The translations under genes and the position numbers were made by a program. The notes below the pieces were generated by a model, which ran no database searches, was not told where the DNA came from, and was given only the letters and a program-made list of their open reading frames with translations. DNA of 64,000 bases from Latrodectus hesperus (lineage: Eukaryota; Arthropoda; Arachnida; Araneae; Theridiidae): the NCBI GenBank assembly GCA_037975125.1, contig CM075853.1, positions 71,340,109 to 71,404,108 on the forward strand, given 5' to 3'. Shown one piece after another: positions 14,798-29,591 of the stretch (positions within the stretch are counted from its first letter, which is position 1; every line of letters starts with the position of its first letter).

Positions 14798-15046
14798 AAG
14801 ACCCCCGGACATGGCTTGCCTGCCCCAATATATCATTTCTCAGGGAGGACGTTCCACAATTCCTTGTTCCAACCATCTTCGCCACAGCCGGCAAACTGTT
14901 GACGCGTCCAGATGTCTGTCAGCTGCGATTTACCGTAAGGACACACCAGCTCTTCTCCGTCCGATCACAATGACCCTTGAAAACTCGTCTGTCTGCTGGA
15001 ACAGACTCAGTTCACGATGGGCGTCAGTTCTCCACATTTGCTGGTG
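14798..15046 (-). pseudogene. Tc1-like transposase, N-terminal fragment
   Basis: Read on the minus strand, one frame gives a peptide opening with RTDAHRELSLFQQ, then VIVIGRRRAGVSLR, a stop, then STVCRLWRRWLEQGIVERPP and another stop. This is the layout of the N-terminal DNA-binding half of Tc1-family transposases: a first helix-turn-helix (EF-x-R-G-R-I-x-G-L-R-x-A-G-x-S-x-R-x-I type) and the V-x-R-x-W-x-x-W segment before the GRPR linker. At least two in-frame stops (TAA, TGA) are present, and the match fades at about 14,800. No catalytic DDE domain follows, so this is a truncated relic. The stretch is much richer in GC than its surroundings. The opposite plus-strand frame at 14811-15056 is a shadow. 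It differs in sequence from the Tc1-like element at 17-20 kb, so it is a different family. The family call is from recalled Tc1 architecture. Confidence 0.6.
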
Positions 15047-15060
15047 TTCTTTGTAACAAG

Positions 15061-17122
15061 AACAAACTTGCAAAGGTTATACTATTTAAATGGTAGTAAA
15101 GTGTCTTACAACAGCATTTGGCCGTTAGATGGTTAGACGGTCTACTACGTTATGTCAAGATATATATTCATACCGAGCATTTGCGTCAGAGCAAGAATTC
15201 AAATTAACAGTAGTAACATCTCCCAGAGCATGTGAACAAATTAAAATATATATGGAATATGTTGACCATACAAGAACTTTTAATCCGCAATGCAATAATG
15301 TGCTGTCATTTTTTTAAAGCCAATGAACACAATTCTTTGTGTCAACATTTTCAGTTAAACATAAATATCTCTCGTGAGCTCGTAACATTACCAATAGCTA
15401 CAATTTATCTCCATATGATCAGATTAAAAAACATTTATAAAATTCACACACATTTGCTAATCTTCTGTTTGCAATGCCTGCATTTGGATACACTAAAAAG
15501 AATGAAGAAATATCCACATAACAGAGAGTAGATGTGTGAGATTTATGTTTTCGAACTTTCAGTATCATCAAATTCGAATAAATCAAATTGTTGAGCATTG
15601 CTTCTTACAGGTTAGGCTTTAACAAATAATTTGAAGTAACTGGCTGAGAAACTCTACAATTTAGAAGCGAAATATAAAATTTAAAACTTCCAGTACTTGA
15701 CTTACTTGATTTAGAGGTATATCTTCACATAGAAAGAATTGAGCCACATAACTAGTCCAAGTAACTTTTAATTAACGGAATTTTTGTTGAGTCGTGATTC
15801 GAATCCACTGCCTCCCCTAACTCAACAGGCTGTTGCAAAGTTTCTTACACTATGCAAAACATTTATAGTAATCATATGATACACTTCAACAATTTCAACT
15901 AGAAACGTTCATCGCCTGGAGCAAAGATAATCGTATGCGCATTTAGTTTCATCACATTTTTTCATCATTGTGATGGAACATGGACGTCGTCGTAGCTTTT
16001 AATTTTGAAGATATTATTGAAATTTTCAGTTTTTAAGTTTCACTTTGCTTGTTTGTACCGAAGTTATCTTATTAGTTTATTTGAAAAAATGATTGAAGAT
16101 TACACTTCTCGCACTACAATTTGAAGGTTTTTGATGATTAATTCTTTGCACGTATCTTCTAAGATTTACAATTAACACATACTAGGAATGTGAGGATTTT
16201 AAAATTCTTAATGGTTTATTATAAATTTTATAAGACCTTTCACTGTTATACAAATTAGGAAAATTATTTAACAAAAAGACAAAATTTAAAAATACATAGA
16301 AAATCTGGTAATTTATCATAATTTTTACACTGGTAACAACATAAAAGATTCCAAGGAAAAACCATTTAGATTCAACGGAAACATTAATATTTTGATATGG
16401 AAGGAATTACAAACAAAAACAGTTTTACAGAACACCTAAGTAATTAAACGTAATTTTAATGGGATATCCTTTTAAGAACAGGTGCAATTTACCTGAAAAT
16501 ATTTTGAAGAGCGATATTAATTTAAAAATTATTTAACAAGATTAACAAAAAACGTTTGAAACAGTTACTATTTAAATTTAGTGAAACTTATTTTTTAAAC
16601 TTCAGTTGTTTAACTATTATCATATTTTTATTAGAGATATAATTTCTAGAAAATTATCTTAAATTTAAAAGGTCATATTTATATAATGAAGGGCTAGAAC
16701 AACGTTATTTTTAATACTAAAAATATTGCTATCAAGCTTTTCACTGAGGTTCAAATTAAGTTAAACATTGATTTTAAAAGGATAACATGGTGATTATACA
16801 AAAAACAACATGTTAGAGGAATATGTTTTAGTCATGCTTAGGCATTTTATTTTTCTCTTTTTTATTATTATTATATTATTGTTTTACATTTTTTAGGCGA
16901 AAGAGAGTGTGTGATAAACTTTAAAATGTATAAATAAATAATGTAAAAAAGAATATTTCTATTCAAAAAACATATTTTCGGCAAAAAATAGTATATTAAT
17001 TATCAATGAAACATTGTGATTTTTCAGAAATTTTAAAATTTATAGGTTTTGTTTGGCCGAATGAATATTTTAATGCGAATATTTAATTCATTTACGTAAT
17101 AAATGACATATATATAGATATA
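15061..17122. other. Anonymous DNA with mixed composition
   Basis: Composition is slightly less A+T-rich up to about 16,000. Overlapping plus-strand frames at 15129-15317 and 15232-15531 have no recognised domain. From 16,000 onward the sequence is ordinary A+T-rich DNA. Confidence 0.45.
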
Positions 17123-17124
17123 TA

Positions 17125-17190
17125 CTTGCCAGAAAAAGTATGCGTACAAACACACAGTAAACATTCGGCAGAGAATAAACGTACATTATA
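17125..17190. repeat. Left TIR of Tc1-like element, outer part
   Basis: This pairs with the right terminal repeat with substitutions and an insertion of about 11 bp near 17143. It ends at the TA that became the mariner target site. Confidence 0.85.
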
Positions 17191-18369
17191 CGAGGGTTAC
17201 TCTGAAATTTTTAAGATACATGCTGACAAGAATTTACAAATAAAAAAATGGTTTAATTTTAAACTACAAAGTATTTTAACATCTACAAAGTATTTTAACA
17301 CTGAAGACGATTTTTTGCTGACTTACTTCAACTTGTTTAGTGTGGAATAAATTTTAAACAGAAGAGAAAATGGAGTTGACGCGAGAACATTTTCGCGCTA
17401 TGATTTTCTACGATTTCAAAGCAGAATTAAATCAAGAAGAATGCGTTCAACGGTTTCAATTAGCATTTGGTGATGAATCTCCAGCTTGCGCTACTGTATT
17501 CAGATGGTTTAGAGAATTTAGAAGAGGTCGCAATTTTCTTTAGGATGAAGAACACACAGGAAGTCCGCCGTCGGCAGTAATCCCGGATAATGTGTCTGCC
17601 ATATGAAAAATGTTAACGGATGATAATCGCTGTACCTATCAAATTATACAGAAGGAACTTAACATTGGATCCGCAGCCATACACAAAATCATTCATGAAG
17701 AATTACATATGAAAAAAGTAGTTTGCCGTTGGGTTCCCCATAATCTAACTGAGCATCAAAAAGAGGAGCGTGTCAGAATCAGTAAAGAAACTCTTAATAT
17801 ACTGAATGATGGTGGCCACCGCATCATTTCTAAAATTGTAACAGGTGATGAAACGTACATACCGTTTTTTGACGTTCCAACACGTCAAGAAAGCAAAGTA
17901 TGGGTCTTTGAAGATGATCCCACTCCGACAATGGTGAAAAAGCAACGCGCACTGAAAAAAGTGATGAACGCCGTTTTCTTCAGAAGTACGGGATTGGTCA
18001 TTCACCATGACAATGCATCTTCACATAGAGCCGGATTAACAGTTGAAATTCTTAATCAAAAACAAAAAAAAGTGATCGAACATCCACCATATTCACCTGA
18101 TCTAGCTATGTGCGACTTTTGTTTATTCTTTAATCTAAAAAAGAACTTACGTGGACGTCGTTTTCATTCAGAAGAAGAAATTGAGGTGGCTATAAATGCT
18201 TTTGTTTCATCTATTCGAAGAAATGAATGGCTTGAGGCATTTAATCTGTGGAAAATTCGTCTACAAAAGTGCATTGATGCTGGAGGAGACTACTTTGAAA
18301 ACACCTAAAATTTTGTAAGTATAACTTTAAAAACCTAGTTGTATCTCAAAAATTTCAGAGTGACCCTCG
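17191..18369 (+). mobile_element. mariner transposon nested in the Tc1-like TIR
   Basis: A 1,179-bp element bounded by inverted repeats of about 29 bp. The left starts CGAGGGTTACTCTGAA at 17191; the right, read on the minus strand from 18369, starts CGAGGGTCACTCTGAA. They differ at only two positions. TA dinucleotides flank it at 17189-17190 and 18370-18371, the mariner target duplication. It carries one plus-strand transposase frame with a roughly 39-codon internal deletion, so it is slightly shorter than the usual 1.25-1.3 kb. A 19-bp tandem duplication (CTACAAAGTATTTTAACA at 17264 and 17283) lies in the 5' noncoding part. The near-identical TIRs suggest it is younger than the element it landed in. 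Confidence 0.95.
17370..18308 (+). pseudogene. mariner transposase (SETMAR-type), inactivated
   Basis: One frame runs from ATG 17370 to TAA 18306-18308 (312 codons), broken only by TAG at 17541-17543 and TGA at 17604-17606. Both are single-base changes from likely Gln and Arg codons. The start MELTREHFRAMIFYDFK and the region to residue 57 form the N-terminal HTH of mariner transposases; WVPHNLTEHQK (residues about 125-135) is the conserved linker motif. All three catalytic aspartates are present: D160 in TGDE (17847-17849), D214 in HHDN (18009-18011) and D249 in MCDF (18114-18116). The last two have the DD34D spacing. D1 to D2 is only 54 residues instead of about 93, so about 39 residues between FFRSTGLV and IHHDN are deleted in frame. 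The C-terminus (AGGDYFENT) is complete. The transposase would cut and paste the element at TA sites, but stops and deletion make it inactive. The 232-codon frame from 17610 is only its 3' part. Confidence 0.95.
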
Positions 18370-18371
18370 TA

Positions 18372-18505
18372 GTATCAACAATAATTAAATTTTGTATAAT
18401 GCTTTTTTTAACAATTCCTTAAATATTAGTACTAATTTCAAAAAGATAACATACATTATTTCAAATTAAATATAATAATAATTAAAAATTACATAAAAAG
18501 CATTC
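18372..18505. repeat. Left TIR of Tc1-like element, inner part
   Basis: This continues the left terminal repeat after the mariner. It aligns as an inverted copy of about 19795-19925, for example the AACAATTCCTTAAATAT block. Pairing fades after 18,505. Confidence 0.85.
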
Positions 18506-18566
18506 AGAAAAGGTTTGCTAGCAGATGAGAAAAATTTGTAAAAAAATAGCTTCCATCGGCTGTCAA

Positions 18567-19599
18567 TTAAACCTTAATGTCTGGTTGGAAAACTTTTTTG
18601 TCTAAGAACATCTTCCAATCGTGTAAGCATAGAGTGAATTAGCAGGTGGTTTCTGAAGATGAAATATTACTCCATTCCAACATAAATACTCTTTTTAGCA
18701 TATCTTCCGATATTATGTTATGTTGCTAAATTTTTAGTTCCAATGAGAACAAAAAATGCTCAATGGAGTTTAAGTCAGGTGATTGTGGAGGAGTAGGGAA
18801 CTGTTATTTGATATTGTACAACTGTCAGTGATTTACTTTGTGGGCAGTGTATTTTGGATTATTGTCTTGTTGAAACCAAAAGTTATCACCAAGGTTCAAA
18901 TCTTTTGCACTCTGCTTCAAATTTTCTTTTAATATATTTAGATATCTCATATGATCTAATGTGGAGTTTATAAAAGGTTAACCGATCAACTCCATTTGCT
19001 GCCATGCACTCCCAAATCATTACGCTACTTCCACCGCGTTCAACTGTAGACAGAAAATTTTGCTTCTCAAAAGCCGTACCTTGTTTTCTCTACACCAGTT
19101 TACACCCTTTGATGCCAAAGATGCAAAACCTACTTTCATGAGGGAATATTACTTTTCCAAAAAATCAGAAGGTTTATTAACATACTTACTAGTAAAATTT
19201 AAACAGTTTTTCTTATTGACAGTTTAAATACATGGCTTACTACCAGCTAAACGGTCGTCAGAGCCAGAATTTTTAAGAAATTTTTGAATAGTATCTTCAT
19301 GTAGAGATTTTTAAACCTTTCTCTAATATCAAGTGCTTTTTGAGATGCAGTAATCATTGGATTTAAACATACGGATTTCAGGATGCATATCCTTTCTTCT
19401 AAAGTCAGCTTAGATGGTCGATTACTCCGAGGCTTCAAGATAACAGATTTAGATGACTCGTAATTATTGATTACTCTTTGGATAGAAGAATGAGTTCATC
19501 CAACTATCTATCCAACTGCATGAAATGTTTTACCTTCAATCCTTTCTCTTAAGATTTTTTTTTTCTTTCGAAGCGATTACTTTTTCTTTTAGAATCCAT
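18567..19599 (-). pseudogene. Tc1-like transposase (DD34E type), degenerate
   Basis: Reading from ATG at 19597-19599 down to TAA at 18567-18569 covers about 344 codons, the family's usual length, but with several stops and at least one frameshift. Recognisable pieces in order are MDSKRKSNRFERK, an HTH remnant (THSSIQRVINNYE), the linker KPRSNRPSKLTLEERI, then ESRFCIFGIKG, GSSVMIWECMAANGV, NFWFQQDNNPKYTAH, PPQSPDLNSIEHF and a C-terminal tail. The second acidic residue is D in QQDN (18864-18866) and the third is E in NSIE (18759-18761), exactly 34 residues apart. The first catalytic position, normally D in S/T-D-E-S, is H (codon at 19138-19140), so the enzyme would be dead even without stops. 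The 63-codon frame at 19247-19438 is one surviving open piece. Family assignment is from these motifs, with high confidence. Confidence 0.92.
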
Positions 19600-19794
19600 T
19601 TTAAGTTAACTTGCTTGCAAATACTAAAATTTCATATCAACAGAATAATATTTTTATTATATTTGTTGTATTGCCTCTAGAGCTAAAATTAATAAGTAAT
19701 AAAAAAGAGATGCAGACAATATTTCATATCATACAAGATCACAGAGACTAAAAATAATAAGATTATTTTGCAAATATGTTTGTAATTTGTACCT

Positions 19795-19989
19795 GTATGC
19801 AAACGTTTTGGGTAATTTTTAATAATTATTATTATTACTTTTAAACAATGTGTGTTATCTTTCTGAAATTGTTACTGATATTTAAGGAATTGTTAAAGAA
19901 AAGCATTTTTATAAAAATAGAATTAATATTGACACTATAATTTACATTTATTTTTTGTAGAATGTTTACTCCAGACATTTTCTGGCAAG
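19795..19989. repeat. Right TIR of Tc1-like element
   Basis: Inverted counterpart of the split left repeat. It ends in TTTTCTGGCAAG next to TA and a short (TA)n run at 19990-20003. Confidence 0.88.
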
Positions 19990-19991
19990 TA

Positions 19992-22452
19992 TATATATAT
20001 ATATTGAATAACATATTAAAATATTATCATTCATTAAAATATCCTTGACAAAAGAAAAATTTATTTAAAAAACTGTAATTTAGAAATTATTGGAAAAACT
20101 GTAATTTGCATTAACGTTGTTTGATAAATAAATGTTTATTCCCAAATATTAAAATAACGAATAAATTGCTTAAACTTAAGTGTTAGTTTACTTGTATTAT
20201 ATTTAAAACGATTAACTTTTATTTATTGTTAAAATACGAGAGTTTTAAAGAACTAATTTTGTTCTTGAATCAAAGAAATACACTTTTGAATGAAGAATTA
20301 TTTAAAACAATGGAATTTTGAGTTAAAAGATTTGAATAATTTTTAAAAACAATGTGTACAATTTTTCCTGAAATTATTTTATTAATTTAAGTATAAGTAA
20401 ACATAGATAAATATTCTAACATAATAAAATCATTTTAGTTATAATGAACTGATATGACTTAAGAAAGATTATTGGAAAGGGTATCTGTAAAATTAAATCA
20501 TTATATAATATCTGTGATTTTTATTATTTTCAAAATTACTTTTGCAAATATACTTATGAAATTTTAAATAAGGATTTGTAAAGATTTTTTTTCTGAAAAT
20601 TATGTATTATAATATGTACTATTCACCAAACTATAATCAGCATAAGTTATTAGATACATAGAAAAAGCAGAAAAATCTTTTAAAAATTACTGAACTAGTT
20701 TTACTAATTTAATAAATAACATTTGAAAAACATTTTGCATCAATATTGGTTAAATTTTTGGGGATAAAATATATAGTTTTATTACAAAAATATCAATAAA
20801 AATACACTTCATAAAATACACGAAATACAAATTTACATGATTTATTACTGTATTCTAAATTCAATAAACTCTACTTATGAATGTAAGAATGTGTATTATT
20901 GTTCGGCATTAATATATTTGTATATAATATTTTAAGTTACGCTTTTATAGTGGTTTCTAACTGAAAACATTCTCTTAAAAGTGTACAATCTCTTCTTTTT
21001 TGCTAAGCTATTCTGAATTCTACTTTTGGGAGAATGAATGGAAAAAAATGTGGAGTTTAATTTCACTTTGAGTCTAGTTTATAAGCTTTATCTAAGACAT
21101 TTCCCTTAACATGACTGAATAAAAAGAAAATATTGTATACTAAAATCATTAGTAAAATAAATGGTAAGTTTAATGAAATTTTTAAATATTAGGTCAATTA
21201 ATTGACATAAAAAAGTAAATACATTTTAAATAAAATATTTTAGTTTTCTCAATATTAATTTTATTAGAATTTATCTTCTCTATATTGCTAGTTATCGAAA
21301 TTAGGATAAAATATATTACATAAACCGAATTCTGTATAAAAAACTTCATGTTTGCATCTTGATGATTTATTAAACTTCTTCAGTATGTTTGATAACTTCT
21401 TAATATGTATATGTCTATATGTATTTTTATATAACTTTCTTATTAACGACTTAAATTTTTATCAATAAAATAACTTAAAAGCGTCACCGACATAGAAATA
21501 CAAGCAATATATGGGTGATTGTTTCTAATTGTTAATCATTATATTAAGATTTTAACCTTTCATTTTGTTAAATATTAATCTTAAAACATCATTTAATTGC
21601 AATTTTATCATATAATAGTTGGGACTTAGTTCCCTTTAAGATAACTGCTAAAAGATTTAAAAATTCGTTAATGAAATTTTAAAAAAATAATTACTAAAAT
21701 GACCTTTTTACAATCTAAAAACTAAAAAAAAATTTATAAAATATACAGATAGATATTAGAACATTCAGAATAATTCTAATTTATACTAAAAAATAAGTAA
21801 GACAGAAATTTAGCAATACATATAAAATATTTAGTCTTTCTTGTCAAACTTTTTACACAAGAATGTTACTGATAATTCTAAAGAATGATTTAGTAGTTGT
21901 AACTGAGATATATTTGTTTCAATATTTTGCTTTTAGTAATTTGTAATACATGCACTATTTATACGCCATATTGCTTGAGCAATATTCTGAAGAAATATAA
22001 ACATTTCAACATATCTTTATTTCAGGATAGCTAAATAAATCAAAAATAAACTGACGTATAAAATGGCTTACAGTTACGTAATTTCTATAAGAAAAGACAT
22101 TTATGAAAGGGTATTTCTGTAATTCTTTGAAAGAAGCAAGGAGATGTAAAATAAATGGTTCATTTATTGACTATAAATTCGACATTATTAATTTCAATGA
22201 TTGCAAATATTGTATTTTACCACCATATCTGTACACAAATCCTTTAAAATAATATTACTATAGATGATCTCTATCGAAGAGGATAAAATTCAAAATAATA
22301 GTCTCCTAGATTATACATTTCTCAGTTCTCAGATTAAAATTAGGGGCCCACATTTTTTCCATATCATTTCTTAAATTATTTAATGCAACACAAATTATTA
22401 TATTTTCTTTTATGATATAGATATTTTAAACTTTGGATGCAAACTGATTTGT
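19992..22452. other. A+T-rich DNA, no gene seen
   Basis: Apart from a 14-bp perfect palindrome (GTCAATTAATTGAC, 21193-21206), I see no feature. Confidence 0.55.
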
Positions 22453-22538
22453 TGGTTTTAAATTATTTTTATATCAAGATATTTTTCTTAACAAATATAA
22501 ACTATTTCATTGTTAAATTATATTATTACAAGTAATAT
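22453..22538 (+). repeat. 86-bp direct repeat, copy 1
   Basis: Identical over 86 bp to 23749-23834 (offset 1,296 bp). It begins TGGTTTTAAATTATTTTTAT and ends ATTACAAGTAATAT. The sequence on both sides differs between copies apart from a shared CTGAT just upstream. No terminal repeats or coding potential. Confidence 0.97.
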
Positions 22539-23748
22539 TTTTCTCCTTAATTTTTCTAATTTTTTGTTATAAAACTATTAGAAATATATTCACTATATCT
22601 CTAGGAACATCTTATATCTTCTTTTCTATTTTTACATGAAATTGAAATTTTCTTTTAATTTAAAAATAAGATTTTATACGGCAAAATGTAATTTTCCTAA
22701 ATTCTGATAAAAGATAATCATAAATTTTATAATGTATGAGAAATTATGGATTAATAAATTTTTATAACTTAAATTTGAAATGTGAAAACTATTTACGATC
22801 AGATAAGCAAATATATAAAGTATATAATGTGTTATTCAGCTTGATATAAATATTACATATTTGGTAGAATCTACAATCATATCCTCAATATTCATGTAAA
22901 GTTTGATACTGAATATTCAGTGGTTTAGCTTTCTGTTTATATGTTCTAAAGTTCGAGATTTGGAGGACTTAAGTTGTGCAGAATACATTTTAAACTTTTG
23001 GTTATAATATAAATAGACATTGTATAAACAAACTGATCTTTGAACAAAAAGAAAACCATACTGATTTCACAAATACCTATACAAAATATTGTAAATAAAA
23101 CAATTTCAAGATTTCGCTTTTATTGTTGGAAATATTATGAGAATAAAAAGTTCTGAAACTAAATATTATTGAAATTTATTACTGTTATTATTGGAAATAT
23201 TTTAAGAATACTAAGTGTTTTAAGAAAATTATTCGATAGAACTACATTTTGATTAACTTATTTAAAATATAAAAGTCACTTTGTGTCTAAGAGCTTTCCA
23301 AATTTGATTTCTAATTAGTGAAGTAGTATCGTAAAATCTTTCTATCTTAATGTTTACATTAAAAAGAAAGATTAAAAGTATAAAATGCTCTAAAATGAGA
23401 AATCCAAGTTAAAGCATAGAAGGAAACAGAGCAGGTCTTCTAGTATTCAAGAATATGCAGACATTATTTTGTATTTCTAGAGTAATTTATTGCTAATGGA
23501 AATTTCTTAAAATCCCATATTAAATATTGAGTATTTAGAAAGCTCAGACTATATTATGCGTCTTCTAATCAATCGTTTTTTTTTAACTCCTAGCATTCAA
23601 TTGAAATTGATGCTTTTTTATGTTTATAAACTTTCCTTAGTAATATAATAAAATTATTCTGATTGGTTAAAATATTTTGTCAACTTAAAATTAACTCTTT
23701 TAAATGCTACTATTTAAAATGTATATTTTTTTAATAAAAATCTGATCC
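22539..23748. other. A+T-rich DNA between the 86-bp repeats
   Basis: No gene seen. This is ordinary A+T-rich sequence separating the two identical copies. Confidence 0.5.
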
Positions 23749-23834
23749 TGGTTTTAAATTATTTTTATATCAAGATATTTTTCTTAACAAATATAAACTA
23801 TTTCATTGTTAAATTATATTATTACAAGTAATAT
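23749..23834 (+). repeat. 86-bp direct repeat, copy 2
   Basis: Perfect copy of 22453-22538 in the same orientation. Confidence 0.97.
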
Positions 23835-27816
<3,982 letters not shown>

Positions 27817-29536
27817 CAATATAGATAAAGATATACAGATGTGTGTGTGTTTATTTGTATAAAAACCCTTTTAAGTTTGTGTATACATTATTACCATTAT
27901 ATCTATACCATTTATTTTTAATAAGACTTTTTACAATATTATTTGTGGTACTTCTAAATAGTTTTAAATAATGTTTTATTATATTCATAAATATTTATTA
28001 GAATACATGGAAATTAATAAAATATAATTTATGCAGTTTAAGGCAAAATATTTTTACAGGAGTTTAAAATTTACGAACATTCTCTTAAGAGTTATAAATA
28101 TATCAAACGATTACAAATAAGTAAAGTTACTTTTACTAAAAATTCACTTTTGGTGAAATTTCTTAAAGAATCCATATAAAATCTATATAATTGATATCAT
28201 CTTAGTATCTTTCATTGCTTTAATGAAACTTACATAAAATTGTTTAAAAAATACAAATCTGAATAACCTTGTTAACGTTTGAGGTTTGAGGTTCCCTGAA
28301 ATAATCATTTTCTATGTTTATTTTTCTTTTTGAAAATACAAAGAAATCATGTGTAAAAAGTTTAATACTTTACAAGATTTTCATTGGCAGGAAACGCGTA
28401 TGTCAACACTCTATTACCTACTGTCTGAATAAATATTGATCAAGTTTCCTACACGAATTGATTTCACATACGTGACTAGAAATGTGAGGAAAAATTCAAT
28501 TACCTGCCTTTCTGCGTCAGCTAAGAAAAATACATCTTTGACTGCGTTTGAATCTTGTTTATTCGTAAATGTACTTACTATCAAAACTCTATCAAGTGAG
28601 ACGAAAAAAAGGGTATGGACAACAAAATAAATTTGATTTTTAATTTAATTCTTAACTGTAAATTTTGAAAACATCAAAACAAAATTAAAATTTGTTTGGA
28701 AATATTCAGGTACAATTGTGAGTATGGAAAAAAGTAATTCAAACTTTGAAATTATTCTATGCATAGCATTCTATTTCCAAATTTATTATTGATGTTCATT
28801 TAAATTCACATACGTAGAATTAATTAACTTTTTTGTATAGCCAAAAATGTTTATAATAAGATGATTTTAATCAACTTATTCAAAGATCATTTATTTTTAC
28901 CATTAATAACTTCCAGTATTGCAATTAATGATATTGTAATAATATTTTGTTATTAAAAAAAGAAGACTCTTCTAGATTTCTTAATGAGATAACTGTTTTT
29001 AAACTTTTAATATTCAAGATAAACCTTTCCTCTTATTTTCAGTAATTAGTAACCAATAAAGATAATAAAGTAGTAACCATTATTTAAAATAGCACATATT
29101 GGTAGATTTTGTTATATTTCTTGAATTAAAGTAATTGAATCCAATACATTTTTGTAAAATTTTTCCAAGAATGCGATTTTCTTCCTATGGACTCAAATTT
29201 TTCTATGTGTACATTGTGACATTCACACACCTCCTATCCCTTAAACTTAAAATATTGTTTAAGTTTGTCTTCAGTTCCTTTTCAAATAATTTAAATTAGA
29301 TGTCCACAGCAGTGTATTTTAATGATCATTATATAATCTAAGTAATAATCTAATACTTTTATTTCGTGATTTCTAAATTGGATTAAAATTTCATTTTTTG
29401 CAACAATAAACTCTTTTTAAGAATAGAATTAGTGATGACAAAATCTAATCAATGCTCAAAAAATTCCTATTCATGCTAAATGGTACATATTTTTTAAGGA
29501 ATTTTATCAACAATATTTATTATTAAGAAAAAAAAT
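27817..29536. other. A+T-rich DNA, no confirmed gene
   Basis: A 64-codon frame at 28436-28630 has a more balanced composition but no domain I recognise. On the opposite strand there are acceptor-like and donor-like strings around 28,440-28,530, too weak to call exons. Confidence 0.4.
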
Positions 29537-29540
29537 CATG

Positions 29541-29587
29541 ATATGAAAATGTATTTGTGTGTTCATAATATGAAAATGTATTTGTGT
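29541..29587. repeat. Short tandem repeat, period 27
   Basis: ATATGAAAATGTATTTGTGT occurs at 29541 and again at 29568. Confidence 0.85.
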
Positions 29588-29591
29588 AAAG

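Larger units (their letters stand above)
17125..19989 (-). mobile_element. Tc1-like DNA transposon, interrupted by a mariner
   Basis: The outer ends are inverted copies starting CTTGCCAGAAAA, each flanked by the TA dinucleotide expected as the target duplication (17123-17124 and 19990-19991). The inverted terminal repeats are long, about 195 bp. The right one runs about 19795-19989. The left one is split by the nested mariner into 17125-17190 and 18372-18505. Removing the mariner and one TA leaves about 1,684 bp, a normal Tc1-family size. A degenerate transposase lies between the repeats on the minus strand. Stops, frameshifts and a lost catalytic residue make the element non-autonomous today. 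Shared terminal-repeat features include AACAATTCCTTAAATAT near 18,410 and its reverse complement near 19,885. Confidence 0.9.

Noticed and set aside
15793..15806. B-box-like string on the minus strand (GATTCGAATCA)
   Set aside because: No A-box partner, no tRNA fold and no clear repeat boundaries.
17745..18008. 87-codon minus-strand frame
   Set aside because: Lies antisense to the mariner transposase, which explains its openness; no domain.
28436..28630. 64-codon frame, with splice-like strings on the opposite strand
   Set aside because: No recognisable domain; the candidate exons would be very short and the splice strings are weak.
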